The translations under genes and the position numbers were made by a program. DNA of 64,000 nt from contig NZ_CP030085.1 of NCBI RefSeq assembly GCF_003261235.1, positions 558,001 through 622,000 on the forward strand, written 5' to 3'. Positions 41,668 through 51,274 of this stretch are shown in pieces. The DNA is from Polynucleobacter paneuropaeus (GTDB lineage Bacteria; Pseudomonadota; Gammaproteobacteria; Burkholderiales; Burkholderiaceae). The notes beneath the pieces were generated by a model that did not search any database, was not told the DNA's origin, and saw nothing but the letters and a program-made list of their open reading frames with translations. Each line of letters opens with the position of its first letter. Positions within the stretch are counted from its first letter, which is position 1.

Positions 41668-43458
41668 ATGGCAAAGATGAAAGCAGCAATGGCAGCAGTG
41701 CTTGTAATGGAAAAAGAGGGCGTCACCACTGCGTTTGGTGTTCCTGGGGCTGCTATTAATCCACTCTATGCACAGTTACGCGAACGTCAGTCAATCACAC
41801 ACATCCTAGCCCGACATGTTGAAGGCGCTTCACATATGGCTGAAGGTTATACAAGAGCTAAGGCAGGCAATATTGGGGTTTGTATTGGTACCTCTGGCCC
41901 AGCAGGTACAGACATGATGACAGGACTGTATTCCGCAAGTGCTGACTCTATTCCTATTCTCTGCATTACTGGACAGGCTCCTCGTGCTCGTCTTTATAAA
42001 GAAGATTTCCAGGCTGTTGATATCGAGACGATTTCTAAACCAGTTACGAAGATGTCTGTAACCGTTCGCGAACCTGGCTTGGTGCCACGTGTTTTCCAGC
42101 AGGCATTTCATGTTATGCGTTCAGGCCGTCCAGGACCCGTATTAATTGATTTGCCCATTGATGTTCAATTAGCTGAAATTGAATTTGATATCGATACGTA
42201 TGAGCCATTGCCGGTATACAAACCAGCAGCTAGCCGTAAGCAGATAGAAAAAGCCATGACAATGTTGATGTCAGCCAAAAAACCATTAATTGTTGCTGGT
42301 GGTGGAATCATTAATGCTGATGCAGATGCACTGTTAGTGGAATTTGCAGAATTGACTGGCATCCCAGTGATTCCAACCCTAATGGGTTGGGGCACCATTC
42401 CAGATGATCATCCACTCATGGCGGGTATGGTTGGTCTTCAAACCTCACACCGTTACGGCAATGCCACCATGCTAGCTAGTGATCTTGTCTTGGGTATTGG
42501 TAACCGCTGGGCTAACCGCCACACGGGATCAATCGACGTGTATTGCAAAGACCGTAAGTTTATTCACGTTGATATCGAGCCAACCCAAATCGGTCGCGTA
42601 TTTAATCCCGACTATGGCATTGTTTCAGATGCAAAAGCAGCGCTAGAGTTATTTGTTGAGGTTGCTAAAGAATGGAAAGCAAAAGGCAAGCTGACTAATT
42701 ACAGTGAGTGGGTTGAGCGCTGCCAGGAACGTAAGAGCTTGATGCACCGTAAAACAAACTTTGATAATGTGCCTATCAAGCCGCAACGCGTCTATCAAGA
42801 GATGAATTCAGTATTTGCTCGCGATACCGTATATGTGTCTACCATTGGCCTCTCGCAAATTGCTGGGGGACAATTCTTGCATGTATATGGTGCTCGTCAG
42901 TGGATCAACTGCGGTCAAGCAGGCCCCCTTGGCTGGACTATTCCAGCTGCCTTGGGTGTATTAGCGTCCGATCCAACAAAAACTGTAGTTGGACTTGCGG
43001 GTGATTACGACTTTCAATTTTTGATTGAGGAATTGGCAGTTGGTGCGCAATTTAATCTGCCATTAGTCATGGTCTTGGTGAATAACAGTTATCTAGGCTT
43101 AATCCGCCAAGCACAACGCGGCTTTGAAATGGATTATTGCGTACAATTGGCTTTTGACAACATCAACGTTGATGATCAAAACCTTAAAGGTTACGGAGTT
43201 GATCACGTTAAAGTCGTTGAAGGACTGGGTTGTAGAGCTATTAGAGTGTCGGATCCAAATAAGATCAATGCTGCATTGATTGATGCGCAAAAGATGGCCA
43301 AAGAGCATCGCGTACCAGTAGTGGTGGAAATTATTTTAGAAAAAATCACCAATATTGCGATGGGTACCGAAATTAACAACATTAATGAATTTGAAGATAT
43401 TGATTGCCGTCATCCTGCTGGTACAGAGGGCTTGGTGGCTGCCGGCCTTCTTGAGTAA
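41668..43458 (+). CDS. gcl: Glyoxylate carboligase
   Basis: This ThDP enzyme joins two glyoxylate molecules into tartronate semialdehyde plus CO2. FGVPGAAINPLY starts the pyrimidine domain, and the ThDP motif runs GDYDFQFLIEELAVG to NNSYLGLIRQ. Val51 (ARHVEGASHMAEGY) replaces the glutamate that nearly all other ThDP enzymes have there, a known hallmark of Gcl that separates it from acetolactate synthase. It has 596 residues. GGAG precedes the ATG and hyi follows 43 bp downstream. Confidence 0.96.
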   Translation: MAKMKAAMAAVLVMEKEGVTTAFGVPGAAINPLYAQLRERQSITHILARHVEGASHMAEGYTRAKAGNIGVCIGTSGPAGTDMMTGLYSASADSIPILCITGQAPRARLYKEDFQAVDIETISKPVTKMSVTVREPGLVPRVFQQAFHVMRSGRPGPVLIDLPIDVQLAEIEFDIDTYEPLPVYKPAASRKQIEKAMTMLMSAKKPLIVAGGGIINADADALLVEFAELTGIPVIPTLMGWGTIPDDHPLMAGMVGLQTSHRYGNATMLASDLVLGIGNRWANRHTGSIDVYCKDRKFIHVDIEPTQIGRVFNPDYGIVSDAKAALELFVEVAKEWKAKGKLTNYSEWVERCQERKSLMHRKTNFDNVPIKPQRVYQEMNSVFARDTVYVSTIGLSQIAGGQFLHVYGARQWINCGQAGPLGWTIPAALGVLASDPTKTVVGLAGDYDFQFLIEELAVGAQFNLPLVMVLVNNSYLGLIRQAQRGFEMDYCVQLAFDNINVDDQNLKGYGVDHVKVVEGLGCRAIRVSDPNKINAALIDAQKMAKEHRVPVVVEIILEKITNIAMGTEINNINEFEDIDCRHPAGTEGLVAAGLLE

Positions 43459-43501
43459 TCGATTCATTGCTTTGAATTTAACTCGTTATTAAGGAATAGG
43501 A

Positions 43502-44305
43502 ATGCCTAAGTTTGCAGCGAATCTCACAATGTTGTTTAATGAGCAACCATTTTTGGAGCGCTTTGCGCTCGCTAAGATTGGAGGTTTCAAAGCCGTCGAA
43601 TTTCTATTTCCTTATGCTTTTGAAGCTAGCGAAATCAAATCTGCTTTAGATAACAACGCCTTAAAGTTAGTCTTACATAACCTGCCCGCAGGGGATTGGG
43701 ATGCCGGTGAGCTTGGTATTGCTTGTCATCCAGACCGAGTTGAAGAGTTTCGTTCAGGTGTTGCTAAGGCAATTGAATATGCTACTTATCTCAATGTGGG
43801 TCAGCTCAATTGCTTGGCCGGTAAGGCGCCAGCCGGAGTAGATGCCAAGGTGCTCCGCGATACATTCCTAGGTAATTTGAAATATGCTGCTGAGCAATTA
43901 AAGAAGGTCAATATTAAATTACTCATTGAGCCAATTAACACTTTTGATATACCTGGGTTTTATCTGTCGCGAACCCAACAAGCCATCGAGATTATGGATG
44001 AGGTTGGCTCAGATAATTTATATCTGCAATATGACATCTACCATGCGCAGCGTATGGAGGGAGAAATTGCTAGTACGATACAAAAATATATTTCCCGTAT
44101 TGCTCATATTCAATTGGCTGATAATCCAGGTCGTAATGAACCAGGCACTGGTGAAATCAACTATGAATATTTATTTGGTTTCTTGGATAAGATCGGTTAC
44201 AAGGGTTGGATTGGCTGCGAATATAAGCCGCTAAAAAATACTGTGGCTGGCCTTGGATGGATGCATCATTATGAGCACCTTCAACAGGATAGTATTTACG
44301 CTTGA
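43502..44305 (+). CDS. hyi: Hydroxypyruvate isomerase
   Basis: The sugar-isomerase-like barrel shows MPKFAANLTMLFNE at the start, LLIEPINTFDIPGFYL in the middle with the metal-binding glutamate, and YDIYHAQRMEGE then HIQLADNPGRNEPGTGE, all typical of Hyi. It interconverts hydroxypyruvate and tartronate semialdehyde. It has 267 residues and is operonic with gcl. Tartronate-semialdehyde reductase (glxR) and glycerate kinase usually follow but are absent here. Confidence 0.93.
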   Translation: MPKFAANLTMLFNEQPFLERFALAKIGGFKAVEFLFPYAFEASEIKSALDNNALKLVLHNLPAGDWDAGELGIACHPDRVEEFRSGVAKAIEYATYLNVGQLNCLAGKAPAGVDAKVLRDTFLGNLKYAAEQLKKVNIKLLIEPINTFDIPGFYLSRTQQAIEIMDEVGSDNLYLQYDIYHAQRMEGEIASTIQKYISRIAHIQLADNPGRNEPGTGEINYEYLFGFLDKIGYKGWIGCEYKPLKNTVAGLGWMHHYEHLQQDSIYA

Positions 44306-44373
44306 GTTAAAATCAAAAAGCTGAGTGTGATCCCACTGAAAAGTGTTTACTTTTTGATCAGAATGAGATATCC

Positions 44374-44679
44374 ATGCGTATTTACAAAGCAGCTTTAGTT
44401 GTAGTCCCAGCACTGTTTATGGTGGCCGCAGCTCACGCTCAAAATACGGTAATGCCTGCTTTGTCACCTGAAGAATTAAAGCAGTTTAATTCTCAACCTT
44501 TGTCGCCGAAGATTTCAGTACCTGAATTAGACGGGACACAAACTGGCCCAACCCGTAATTCCCGTATGAAGAATCCAATGAAGCCTGGTACACAGTCCTC
44601 TGGTGAACAAGAAGCTGAAATCCTCGGGGGTGATGGTGACACTACTCCTGCAACTCCGCAGATTACTAAGAGCTTTTAA
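44374..44679 (+). CDS. Hypothetical secreted protein, 101 aa
   Basis: A clear signal peptide (residues about 1-22, ending AHAQ) is followed by a short, low-complexity mature part rich in Pro, Gly, Ser and Thr (LDGTQTGPTRNSRMKNPM, DGDTTPATPQ). No cysteines or recognised domain. It follows hyi after a 68-nt gap and overlaps the convergent CoA-transferase stop by 4 bp. Confidence 0.6.
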   Translation: MRIYKAALVVVPALFMVAAAHAQNTVMPALSPEELKQFNSQPLSPKISVPELDGTQTGPTRNSRMKNPMKPGTQSSGEQEAEILGGDGDTTPATPQITKSF

Positions 44680-45890
44680 GCTTTAAATGCACCGCCTTCG
44701 GTAAGCTTAGCAAGCTCTTCTTTCTCAATCCCCAATTCTTTTAGTAGTTCTGAGGTGTGCTCACCCAAGAGTGGGGGATGTCTACTGACTTGTTGTGGTG
44801 TTTCAGAAAGTTTGACTGCAAAACCAATATTGGGAATGCTGCCTTCAACCGGGTGATCAATCTCAATTCGCATTTGTCGATGTTTACCATGCTCGCTATC
44901 AAAGGCTTGTGGATAGGTATTAATAGGGCCTGCAGGTATACCTTCAGCAAGCAATTGATCGACCCACTCTTCAGATGTTTTGGTGAGGAAAGTTTTCTCC
45001 AGTTCCTTCACTAAGATCAAGCGATTCGCTAAGCGCAAAGGATTGGTCTTGAAGCGTTCGTCTTCAATGAGTTCTGGTCTGCCAATCTTCTCACACAGCA
45101 GTGACCATAGTTTTTGATTGGTGGCGCCCATGACAAAATAACCATCAGATGCCTGCATGGCTTGGTAGGGTGCGCTCATATGATTGGCGGTGCCGAGTTT
45201 GTAGGGTTCTACTCCAGTACCCCAGTACTGTGAGGTATCCCAAATTGAGAATGCCAAAGCAGAATCAAATAAGGAGGCGTCAATAAATTGACCTTCGCCG
45301 GATTTTGTTTTGCCGATATAGGCAGACAAAATTCCATAAGCAGCAAAGAGGGCGCACCCGATATCAGCAACGGGCACTCCAGCTTTTACTGGTGGACCAT
45401 CGGGGTAGCCGGTCACACTCATAACCCCAGACATGGCTTGGGCCATTAAATCAAAGCCAGGTCGGTCAGCCCATGGACCAGTTTGTCCAAAGCCGGAGAT
45501 GCTGGCATAAACCAAGCCGGGATTGATTTTCTTAAGGGTTGGGTAATCCACGCCCAATTTCTTCATCACACCGGGGCGATAGTTTTCTACCAAGATATCG
45601 GCAGTCTTTACTAAACGAAAGAAGATTTCCTTACCAGCTTCCGTTTTGAGATTGAGGGTGACGCTACGCTTATTGCGGTTCATGTTCAGAAAGCCCATGC
45701 TGTCTGAACCCTTCATTTTGAAGCCCATTGAGCCCCGCGTCTGATCACCGGTGCCAGGAGGCTCAATTTTGATGACATCGGCCCCTAAGTCGGCCAAGAG
45801 CATGCAACAGTAGGGACCGGCCATCACTTGGCTGACATCAAGAACTCGGACGCCGGCAAGGGGGAGGGGCTGATTTGTAGGTGTTTGCAT
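44676..45890 (-). CDS. CaiB/BaiF family CoA transferase
   Basis: Class III CoA transferases move CoA between carboxylic acids. GVRVLDVSQVMAGPYC and LLADLGADVIKIEPPGTGDQTRG open the Rossmann part; FDLMAQAMSGVMSVTG contains the aspartate that forms the acyl intermediate; LLAEGIPAGPINTYPQ lies in the second domain. It has 404 residues. It is divergent from a TctC binding protein and an enoyl-CoA hydratase, which suggests uptake and CoA-activation of an organic acid. The actual acid is unknown. Confidence 0.92.
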   Translation of the reverse strand: MQTPTNQPLPLAGVRVLDVSQVMAGPYCCMLLADLGADVIKIEPPGTGDQTRGSMGFKMKGSDSMGFLNMNRNKRSVTLNLKTEAGKEIFFRLVKTADILVENYRPGVMKKLGVDYPTLKKINPGLVYASISGFGQTGPWADRPGFDLMAQAMSGVMSVTGYPDGPPVKAGVPVADIGCALFAAYGILSAYIGKTKSGEGQFIDASLFDSALAFSIWDTSQYWGTGVEPYKLGTANHMSAPYQAMQASDGYFVMGATNQKLWSLLCEKIGRPELIEDERFKTNPLRLANRLILVKELEKTFLTKTSEEWVDQLLAEGIPAGPINTYPQAFDSEHGKHRQMRIEIDHPVEGSIPNIGFAVKLSETPQQVSRHPPLLGEHTSELLKELGIEKEELAKLTEGGAFKA

Positions 45891-45970
45891 TACTGTCTCA
45901 GATGTCTTAATTTGTATAGAATGACTTGAGTAATCATAACCACAAAAAAGATCAAATCTACGGAGACGGC

Positions 45971-46972
45971 ATGCGCCTTACATTCATCCTGCAAAAATTG
46001 CTTCAGACCCTCGGCCGCTTTGCCTTGCTTGGCCTGGTGTTTGCATCCTGCACAGTAGGTGCTGAATCAGCTTATCCCTCCAAACCCATTCGCCTGATAG
46101 TAGGCTTTGCACCTGGTGGTGGGACTGATATTGTGGCGCGCGCAATTGCCCCCAAACTCGGTGAAATCCTAGGCACTAGCGTGATAGTAGAAAATCGCTC
46201 GGGCGCAGCGGGAACGATTGGCGCTGATATGGTTGCTAAATCGAATCCCGATGGTTATACCCTTTTAGTAGGGCACTCCAATTCCAATGCGATCGCTCCA
46301 TTTGTATTGCCTAATGTGCAGTACAACGCCGCCAAGGATTTCACACCCATTACCTATCTAGGTTATGTACCCAATGTATTGGTAGTGAATGCCTCTCTGC
46401 CAGTGAACTCGGTTGCGCAACTGATTGCCTTGGCGAAATCCAACCCAGGGCAGATGACTTACGGCTCTTCTGGCATTGGCAGCACCCAACATTTAGCAGG
46501 GGCATTGTTTGCCAAGATTGCCGGTATTTCTATGAATCATGTTCCCTATAAAGGCAGTGGTCAGGCCATCATTGATTTACTCGGCGGTCAGATCACGATG
46601 AACTTTGATACCTTGCCGCCAAACCTTCAGCAAATTAAAGATGGCAGTCTCAAAGCCTTAGCAATTTCTACACCAAAACGTTTGGCGATTCTGCCTAATG
46701 TCCCTACCTTTAATGAAGTCGGCATTGTTGGCTTTGATGTGACGAACTGGTATTCCATCATGGGACCTAAAGGTATGGACCCTGCGGTAGTAAATAAGAT
46801 TGATCAAGCAGTGAAGGCAGCAGTCAATGATCCGCAAATTAAGAAGACATTAGATTCACAAGGCTTGCAACCAGAAGGACCTGCTACACCAGCTGCCTTT
46901 GCATTGTTTCTGAATGCTGAACTCCTCAAATATCAGCGTTTAGTTAAAAGCTTAAACATCAAGGCTGAATAA
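45971..46972 (+). CDS. Tripartite tricarboxylate transporter substrate-binding protein (TctC/Bug)
   Basis: A signal peptide ends near residue 31, and the mature protein begins YPSKPIRLIVGFAPGGGTDIVAR, then VIVENRSGAAGTIGADMVAK, the Bug-family marks. The ATG with GGAG 6-8 nt ahead is chosen over an upstream alternative that would add 15 charged residues before the signal. It has 333 residues. It is followed 5 nt later by an enoyl-CoA hydratase gene, so ligand and catabolism are probably linked. Confidence 0.9.
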   Translation: MRLTFILQKLLQTLGRFALLGLVFASCTVGAESAYPSKPIRLIVGFAPGGGTDIVARAIAPKLGEILGTSVIVENRSGAAGTIGADMVAKSNPDGYTLLVGHSNSNAIAPFVLPNVQYNAAKDFTPITYLGYVPNVLVVNASLPVNSVAQLIALAKSNPGQMTYGSSGIGSTQHLAGALFAKIAGISMNHVPYKGSGQAIIDLLGGQITMNFDTLPPNLQQIKDGSLKALAISTPKRLAILPNVPTFNEVGIVGFDVTNWYSIMGPKGMDPAVVNKIDQAVKAAVNDPQIKKTLDSQGLQPEGPATPAAFALFLNAELLKYQRLVKSLNIKAE

Positions 46973-46977
46973 TCGAA

Positions 46978-47757
46978 ATGACTGATATTGCTCAAGTTCA
47001 TTTTGAGGTGCGTGATGCCATAGCGCATATCACTTTTGATCATGTCAAAGCCCGTAACGCGATGACGATTTCGATGTATCAATCTTTGCAATCCATCTGT
47101 GAAGAGATTGCAAAGACTCCCAGTATTCGGGTGGCCATCTTCAGAGGTGCAGGTGGTAAGTCCTTTGTATCAGGAAGTGATATTAGCCAGTTTGCTGATT
47201 TTCAAAATGGTGAAGAGGGTGTCGTCTATGAGCAAAATATTGAGCGCTACTTTACGCCCTTAATCATGTTGCCAATACCAACCATTGCCGTCATCGATGG
47301 CATGGCAGTTGGTGGTGGATTGGCGATTGCCAGTTGCTGTGATTTCCGAATCTCGACGCCCGATGCCCGCTTCGGTGTGCCGATTGCCAGAACCTTGGGT
47401 AATTGCCTATCTCCCGGCAATATTGCTTGGCTCAATGCCCATTTGGGAATTCATCTGGTCAAGAGGATGTTGCTTCTTTCGGAAATGATTAGCGCTACAG
47501 AGTTATTGCAACACGGCTATCTTTTGCAAACCCATGAGGCAGATCAATTAGAGGGTGCAGCACTCGAGTTAGCAAAACGTCTTAGCAGCTTGGCACCAAT
47601 CACCCAGAAAGTGAGTAAATTGACCTTGGCACGATTGATCAGAAATACTCTTCCCAATTGCGATGATCTGATTAAAGAGTGTTACGGTAGTAAAGACTTT
47701 CAGAATGGCGTGAAGTCCTTTATTGCTGGCGAACCACCAGTCTGGTCAGGTAATTAA
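46978..47757 (+). CDS. Enoyl-CoA hydratase/isomerase family protein
   Basis: The crotonase fold is shown by ARNAMTISMYQSL, the oxyanion-hole block FRGAGGKSFVSGSDISQF and IDGMAVGGGLAIASCCDFRIS. It has 259 residues. Which acyl-CoA it acts on is not clear; one of the two usual catalytic glutamates appears replaced (TLGNCLSPG at the second site), so isomerase or another crotonase activity is possible. It forms a pair with the TctC gene and overlaps convergent hemW by 4 bp. Confidence 0.88.
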   Translation: MTDIAQVHFEVRDAIAHITFDHVKARNAMTISMYQSLQSICEEIAKTPSIRVAIFRGAGGKSFVSGSDISQFADFQNGEEGVVYEQNIERYFTPLIMLPIPTIAVIDGMAVGGGLAIASCCDFRISTPDARFGVPIARTLGNCLSPGNIAWLNAHLGIHLVKRMLLLSEMISATELLQHGYLLQTHEADQLEGAALELAKRLSSLAPITQKVSKLTLARLIRNTLPNCDDLIKECYGSKDFQNGVKSFIAGEPPVWSGN

Positions 47758-48935
47758 GCCAGAAAGATCTCTTGGAGATTATTGAGATAGCGAAAGCCTT
47801 GTTCGCTAGCTTTGAGCAAAGTAGGATTGGGATCTAGTAAGCCCTGATTGCTTGCCTCACTGAGTTCTTTGGAAATCATGCTGAGCGGCAGGCCAGTACG
47901 CTCACTGAAGGTGATGGTTTGTACGCCTTCACTTAATCGCAAAACATTGAGCATGAATTCAAAAGGCAGATCCTGCGCGGTAATATCGCGAGCCTCTAGT
48001 AGGGCATGGCCTTGCGTCTCCATCGCCTGCATATATTGCTCGGGATGCTTTTCTCTGAGCTGACGCGTGACTTTGTCTGGGAAAGAAATTTTCCCATGGG
48101 CGCCAGCGCCAATTCCGATGTAATCACCAAAGCGCCAGTAGTTCAAATTGTGTTTGCACTCCTGACCTTTTTTGGCATACGCTGAAACTTCATAGCGTTG
48201 GTATCCCGCCTTACCCAATAAAGCCAAGTTCTGTTCAAAGATTGCATCAATCGTTTCTTCATTGGGTAACTGGGGTGGAAAACTGGCAAAGTAGGTATTG
48301 GGTTCAAGCGTGAGGTTGTATAGAGATAAATGGGGTGTATTAAAAGAGAGAGCGGTTTCGATATCGTCGCGTGCTTGCTCTAGGGTTTGTTTTGGTAGTC
48401 CATACATCAAATCTATATTGACAGATTTAAAGTGCTCAAGTGCAATCGCAATTGCTGCACGTGCTTCTTTCCCATTATGAATTCGCCCTAAAGCCTTGAG
48501 CTGTTCATCCTGAAAACTTTGAATGCCTAAGGAAACACGGTTGATACCGGCCCTGGCAAAGGCAGAAAACTTTTCTGCCTCAACTGAACCTGGATTGGCT
48601 TCCATCGTGATTTCGGCATCGGGCTCAAGATTGATGCGGGCGCGCACTGCTGAGAGCAGCTCTTGCATACCGGCGCCAGAGAGCAGGCTGGGAGTTCCGC
48701 CACCAATAAAGATGCTGTGCACTTGTCTACCCCAAATGCGGGGTAACTCCGTTTCTAAATCCGCAATAAGGGCTTTGAGATAACGCACTTCATCAAATCC
48801 ATTTTTTCCATCTTTAATTTGATGAGAGTTGAAATCACAGTAGGGACACTTACGTTCACACCATGGAAAGTGAATATATAAAGCGAGAGGAGGGAGCGCT
48901 GTGAACTGTGGGCGCAACAAAATTGAACTAGACAC
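47754..48935 (-). CDS. hemW: Radical SAM protein HemW (heme chaperone, HemN-like)
   Basis: The radical-SAM cysteines are in FPWCERKCPYCDFN, followed by FIGGGTPSLL and NRVSLGIQSFQDEQLK, typical of HemN/HemW. At 393 aa it lacks the longer N-terminal part of true coproporphyrinogen dehydrogenase HemN, so it is the heme-chaperone type. The start is GTG and its 5' end overlaps rdgB by 8 nt. It is last in the rph-rdgB-hemW operon. Confidence 0.92.
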   Translation of the reverse strand: MSSSILLRPQFTALPPLALYIHFPWCERKCPYCDFNSHQIKDGKNGFDEVRYLKALIADLETELPRIWGRQVHSIFIGGGTPSLLSGAGMQELLSAVRARINLEPDAEITMEANPGSVEAEKFSAFARAGINRVSLGIQSFQDEQLKALGRIHNGKEARAAIAIALEHFKSVNIDLMYGLPKQTLEQARDDIETALSFNTPHLSLYNLTLEPNTYFASFPPQLPNEETIDAIFEQNLALLGKAGYQRYEVSAYAKKGQECKHNLNYWRFGDYIGIGAGAHGKISFPDKVTRQLREKHPEQYMQAMETQGHALLEARDITAQDLPFEFMLNVLRLSEGVQTITFSERTGLPLSMISKELSEASNQGLLDPNPTLLKASEQGFRYLNNLQEIFLA

Positions 48936-49527
48936 GCTGGTTCAGCTTAAGTAACTCAGCGATGAGGATACGCAATGCTTGGCCGCGGTGGCTAAAAGCA
49001 TTTTTCTCGGCGGATGAGAGTTCGGCTGCTGTTTTACCTAACTCAGGAATATAGAAGTAGGGGTCGTAGCCAAAACCCTTATCACCTCTCGGTATGTCAG
49101 TGACCTCTCCATCCCAACGTGCCTGCACAGTAATCGGGTTTTGGTCATCAGCGCTATTTACCATGACAAGTGCACAGATGTAATAGGCAGTTCGATCAAG
49201 CTCATTTGCTAGGTCCTGAAGTAATTTGTGGTTATTGTCGGTATCGCTGGCATGATCACCCGCATAACGTGCAGAGCGCACCCCAGGTTTACCACCCAGC
49301 ACATTGACGCAAATGCCAGAGTCATCTGCTAGAGCAGGTAGTCCGCTGAGTTGACTGGCGTGTTTGGCTTTTGCTAAAGCGTTCTCGAGGAAGGTATCGA
49401 AAGGTTCCTCTGCAGCAGGAATCTCGAATTGCCCCTGCGGAATTACCTCAAACTCAAAGGGCGCCAGTAACTCTGAAAACTCTTTGAGCTTCCCAGCATT
49501 GTTTGAGGCCAGAACCAGTTTTTGCAT
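48928..49527 (-). CDS. rdgB: XTP/dITP diphosphatase (RdgB/HAM1)
   Basis: It removes non-canonical purine nucleoside triphosphates such as dITP and XTP. LVLASNNAGKLKEF is the substrate-binding start, ADDSGICV carries the catalytic aspartates, and GFGYDPYF with SHRGQAL complete the nucleotide site. It has 199 residues. It is 10 nt downstream of rph, the common rph-rdgB-hemW order of betaproteobacteria. Confidence 0.95.
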   Translation of the reverse strand: MQKLVLASNNAGKLKEFSELLAPFEFEVIPQGQFEIPAAEEPFDTFLENALAKAKHASQLSGLPALADDSGICVNVLGGKPGVRSARYAGDHASDTDNNHKLLQDLANELDRTAYYICALVMVNSADDQNPITVQARWDGEVTDIPRGDKGFGYDPYFYIPELGKTAAELSSAEKNAFSHRGQALRILIAELLKLNQRV

Positions 49528-49537
49528 TGCGTATTAC

Positions 49538-50278
49538 TTATTTCAAAGCTTGGGTTTGCAGTTTGCTTAATTCGGTAATACCTTGCTCTGCTAAGTCTAA
49601 TAACTCTATTAGTTCAGTGCGCGAGAATGCAGCCCCCTCTGCGGTTCCCTGTATCTCAATCATGCCGCCTTTGCCCGTCATCACCACATTCATATCAGTA
49701 TCACAGGAGGAGTCTTCGGGATAATCAAGATCAAGCACGGGCTGACCTTGAAAAATACCGACCGAAATCGCCGCCACACTATCGATGATCGGATCTTGCT
49801 TGAGAACGCCTGTTTTCAGAAGATGGTTGATGGCATCACGGGCTGCAACATAAGAACCCGTGATCGCTGCGGTACGAGTGCCGCCATCCGCTTGCAGCAC
49901 ATCGCAATCTAAATGGATGGTGCGCTCACCCAAAATCTCAAGGTTGAAAACACTGCGCATGGCACGGCCGATCAAACGCTGGATCTCTTGGGTGCGCCCA
50001 GTTTGTTTGCCTCTAGCAGCCTCTCGATCACTGCGCGTATGGGTAGAGCGGGGCAGCATGCCATATTCAGCAGTAACCCAGCCCTCACCAGACCCTTTCT
50101 TATGAGGCGGCACTCTTTCTAAGACGCTGGCAGTACACAAGACTTTGGTGTCCCCAAAGGCAATGAGGACAGAGCCCTCTGCATGCTTAGTAAAGGAGCG
50201 ACTAATTGATACCTCACGCAATTGCTTGGGTGCACGACCGCTAGGGCGGATTACGGGGGTCTGGTTTTGGCTGTTCAT
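49538..50278 (-). CDS. rph: Ribonuclease PH
   Basis: This phosphorolytic exonuclease trims tRNA 3' ends. RPSGRAPKQLREVSISRSFTKHAEGS marks the start as two blocks, TEYGMLPRSTHTRSDREAARGKQ and RLIGRAMRSVFNL contain the basic RNA-binding residues, and LDLDYPEDSSCDTDMNVV holds the active-site acids. The start at MNSQNQTP is chosen because AGGA lies about 9 nt ahead; nine more codons are open upstream. It has 246 residues and is divergent from yicC. Confidence 0.95.
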   Translation of the reverse strand: MNSQNQTPVIRPSGRAPKQLREVSISRSFTKHAEGSVLIAFGDTKVLCTASVLERVPPHKKGSGEGWVTAEYGMLPRSTHTRSDREAARGKQTGRTQEIQRLIGRAMRSVFNLEILGERTIHLDCDVLQADGGTRTAAITGSYVAARDAINHLLKTGVLKQDPIIDSVAAISVGIFQGQPVLDLDYPEDSSCDTDMNVVMTGKGGMIEIQGTAEGAAFSRTELIELLDLAEQGITELSKLQTQALK

Positions 50279-50319
50279 ATTCTTTAGTCCTGAGGGGTGG
50301 ATCAATCTACAATGTCCAT

Positions 50320-51249
50320 ATGATATCGAGCATGACCGGTTATGGCAGCGCTTCTCGCCAAGTCTCCTTGGGGGCGGGTGTGCTTGCTGATCTGCAAATG
50401 GAGTGTCGAGCGGTCAATAGCCGTTTTTTAGACCTCGGATTTCGTTTACCAGACGAGTGTCGGGCTGCCGAGCCAGCTCTGCGGGAGATGGTGACCCAAA
50501 GCCTGGGTCGAGGCAAAGTCGAGTTTAGGGCAGCATGGCGTATTAATTCAAATGGTGCGGCTGCAAGTAAAGCTAATCCGCATGCCTTGGGCGCTCTCAA
50601 TCAAGACGCTGTAGACGCTCTTTATGCCCTGCAAGAAAAGGTCCAAGCAGGTTTTCCCCAAGCTGAGCCAATGAGCGTGAGCGAGATTCTGCGTTGGTCA
50701 GGCGTTCTTTCGGAGCCGCGTGGTGACGAAGATGGCTGGTTGGCTGCCACTGTTGAAGCGGGTCGAGCTGCACTAAGTGCTCTGATGGACAGCCGAGCTG
50801 CCGAGGGTCAAGCCTTAGTAAAAGTACTCCTGAATATCACGCAAAAGATGCGCGAGATTGTGGCTAAAGTAGAACCCCTCATTCCAGGCTATGTGGCTCA
50901 GTATCAAGAAAAACTGACAGAACGTTTATCAGAAGCCTTGGCTGCTCAAGCACAAGCCAAAAGTGGTGCCGAGCTGATGGAACGTATTCGTCAGGAAGTG
51001 GTCTTATATGCTGTACGCATTGATGTGGCCGAAGAGTTTGCGCGCCTGAAAACACATCTTCAAGCAGTGGATTTGGCTTTAGCAGGGAAGGGACCTGTTG
51101 GTAAGCGCCTCGATTTTTTAATGCAAGAACTCAATCGAGAGGCTAATACCCTGAGCTCCAAATCAGTAGCCGAAGAATGTACTCAAGCGGCATTAGAGCT
51201 CAAACTATTGATTGAGCAAATGCGCGAGCAAGTGCAAAATTTAGAGTAA
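50320..51249 (+). CDS. yicC: YicC-family endoribonuclease
   Basis: MISSMTGYGSASRQ is the near-invariant start of YicC proteins. The middle has ECRAVNSRFLDLGFRLP, and the C-terminal half contains RLDFLMQELNREANTLSSKS, the DUF1732 signature. E. coli YicC was shown to be an RNase. It has 309 residues. It is followed by gmk, rpoZ and spoT/relA, a widespread order. Confidence 0.93.
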   Translation: MISSMTGYGSASRQVSLGAGVLADLQMECRAVNSRFLDLGFRLPDECRAAEPALREMVTQSLGRGKVEFRAAWRINSNGAAASKANPHALGALNQDAVDALYALQEKVQAGFPQAEPMSVSEILRWSGVLSEPRGDEDGWLAATVEAGRAALSALMDSRAAEGQALVKVLLNITQKMREIVAKVEPLIPGYVAQYQEKLTERLSEALAAQAQAKSGAELMERIRQEVVLYAVRIDVAEEFARLKTHLQAVDLALAGKGPVGKRLDFLMQELNREANTLSSKSVAEECTQAALELKLLIEQMREQVQNLE

Positions 51250-51274
51250 GCAAAACCTTTGCATACAATAAGCC

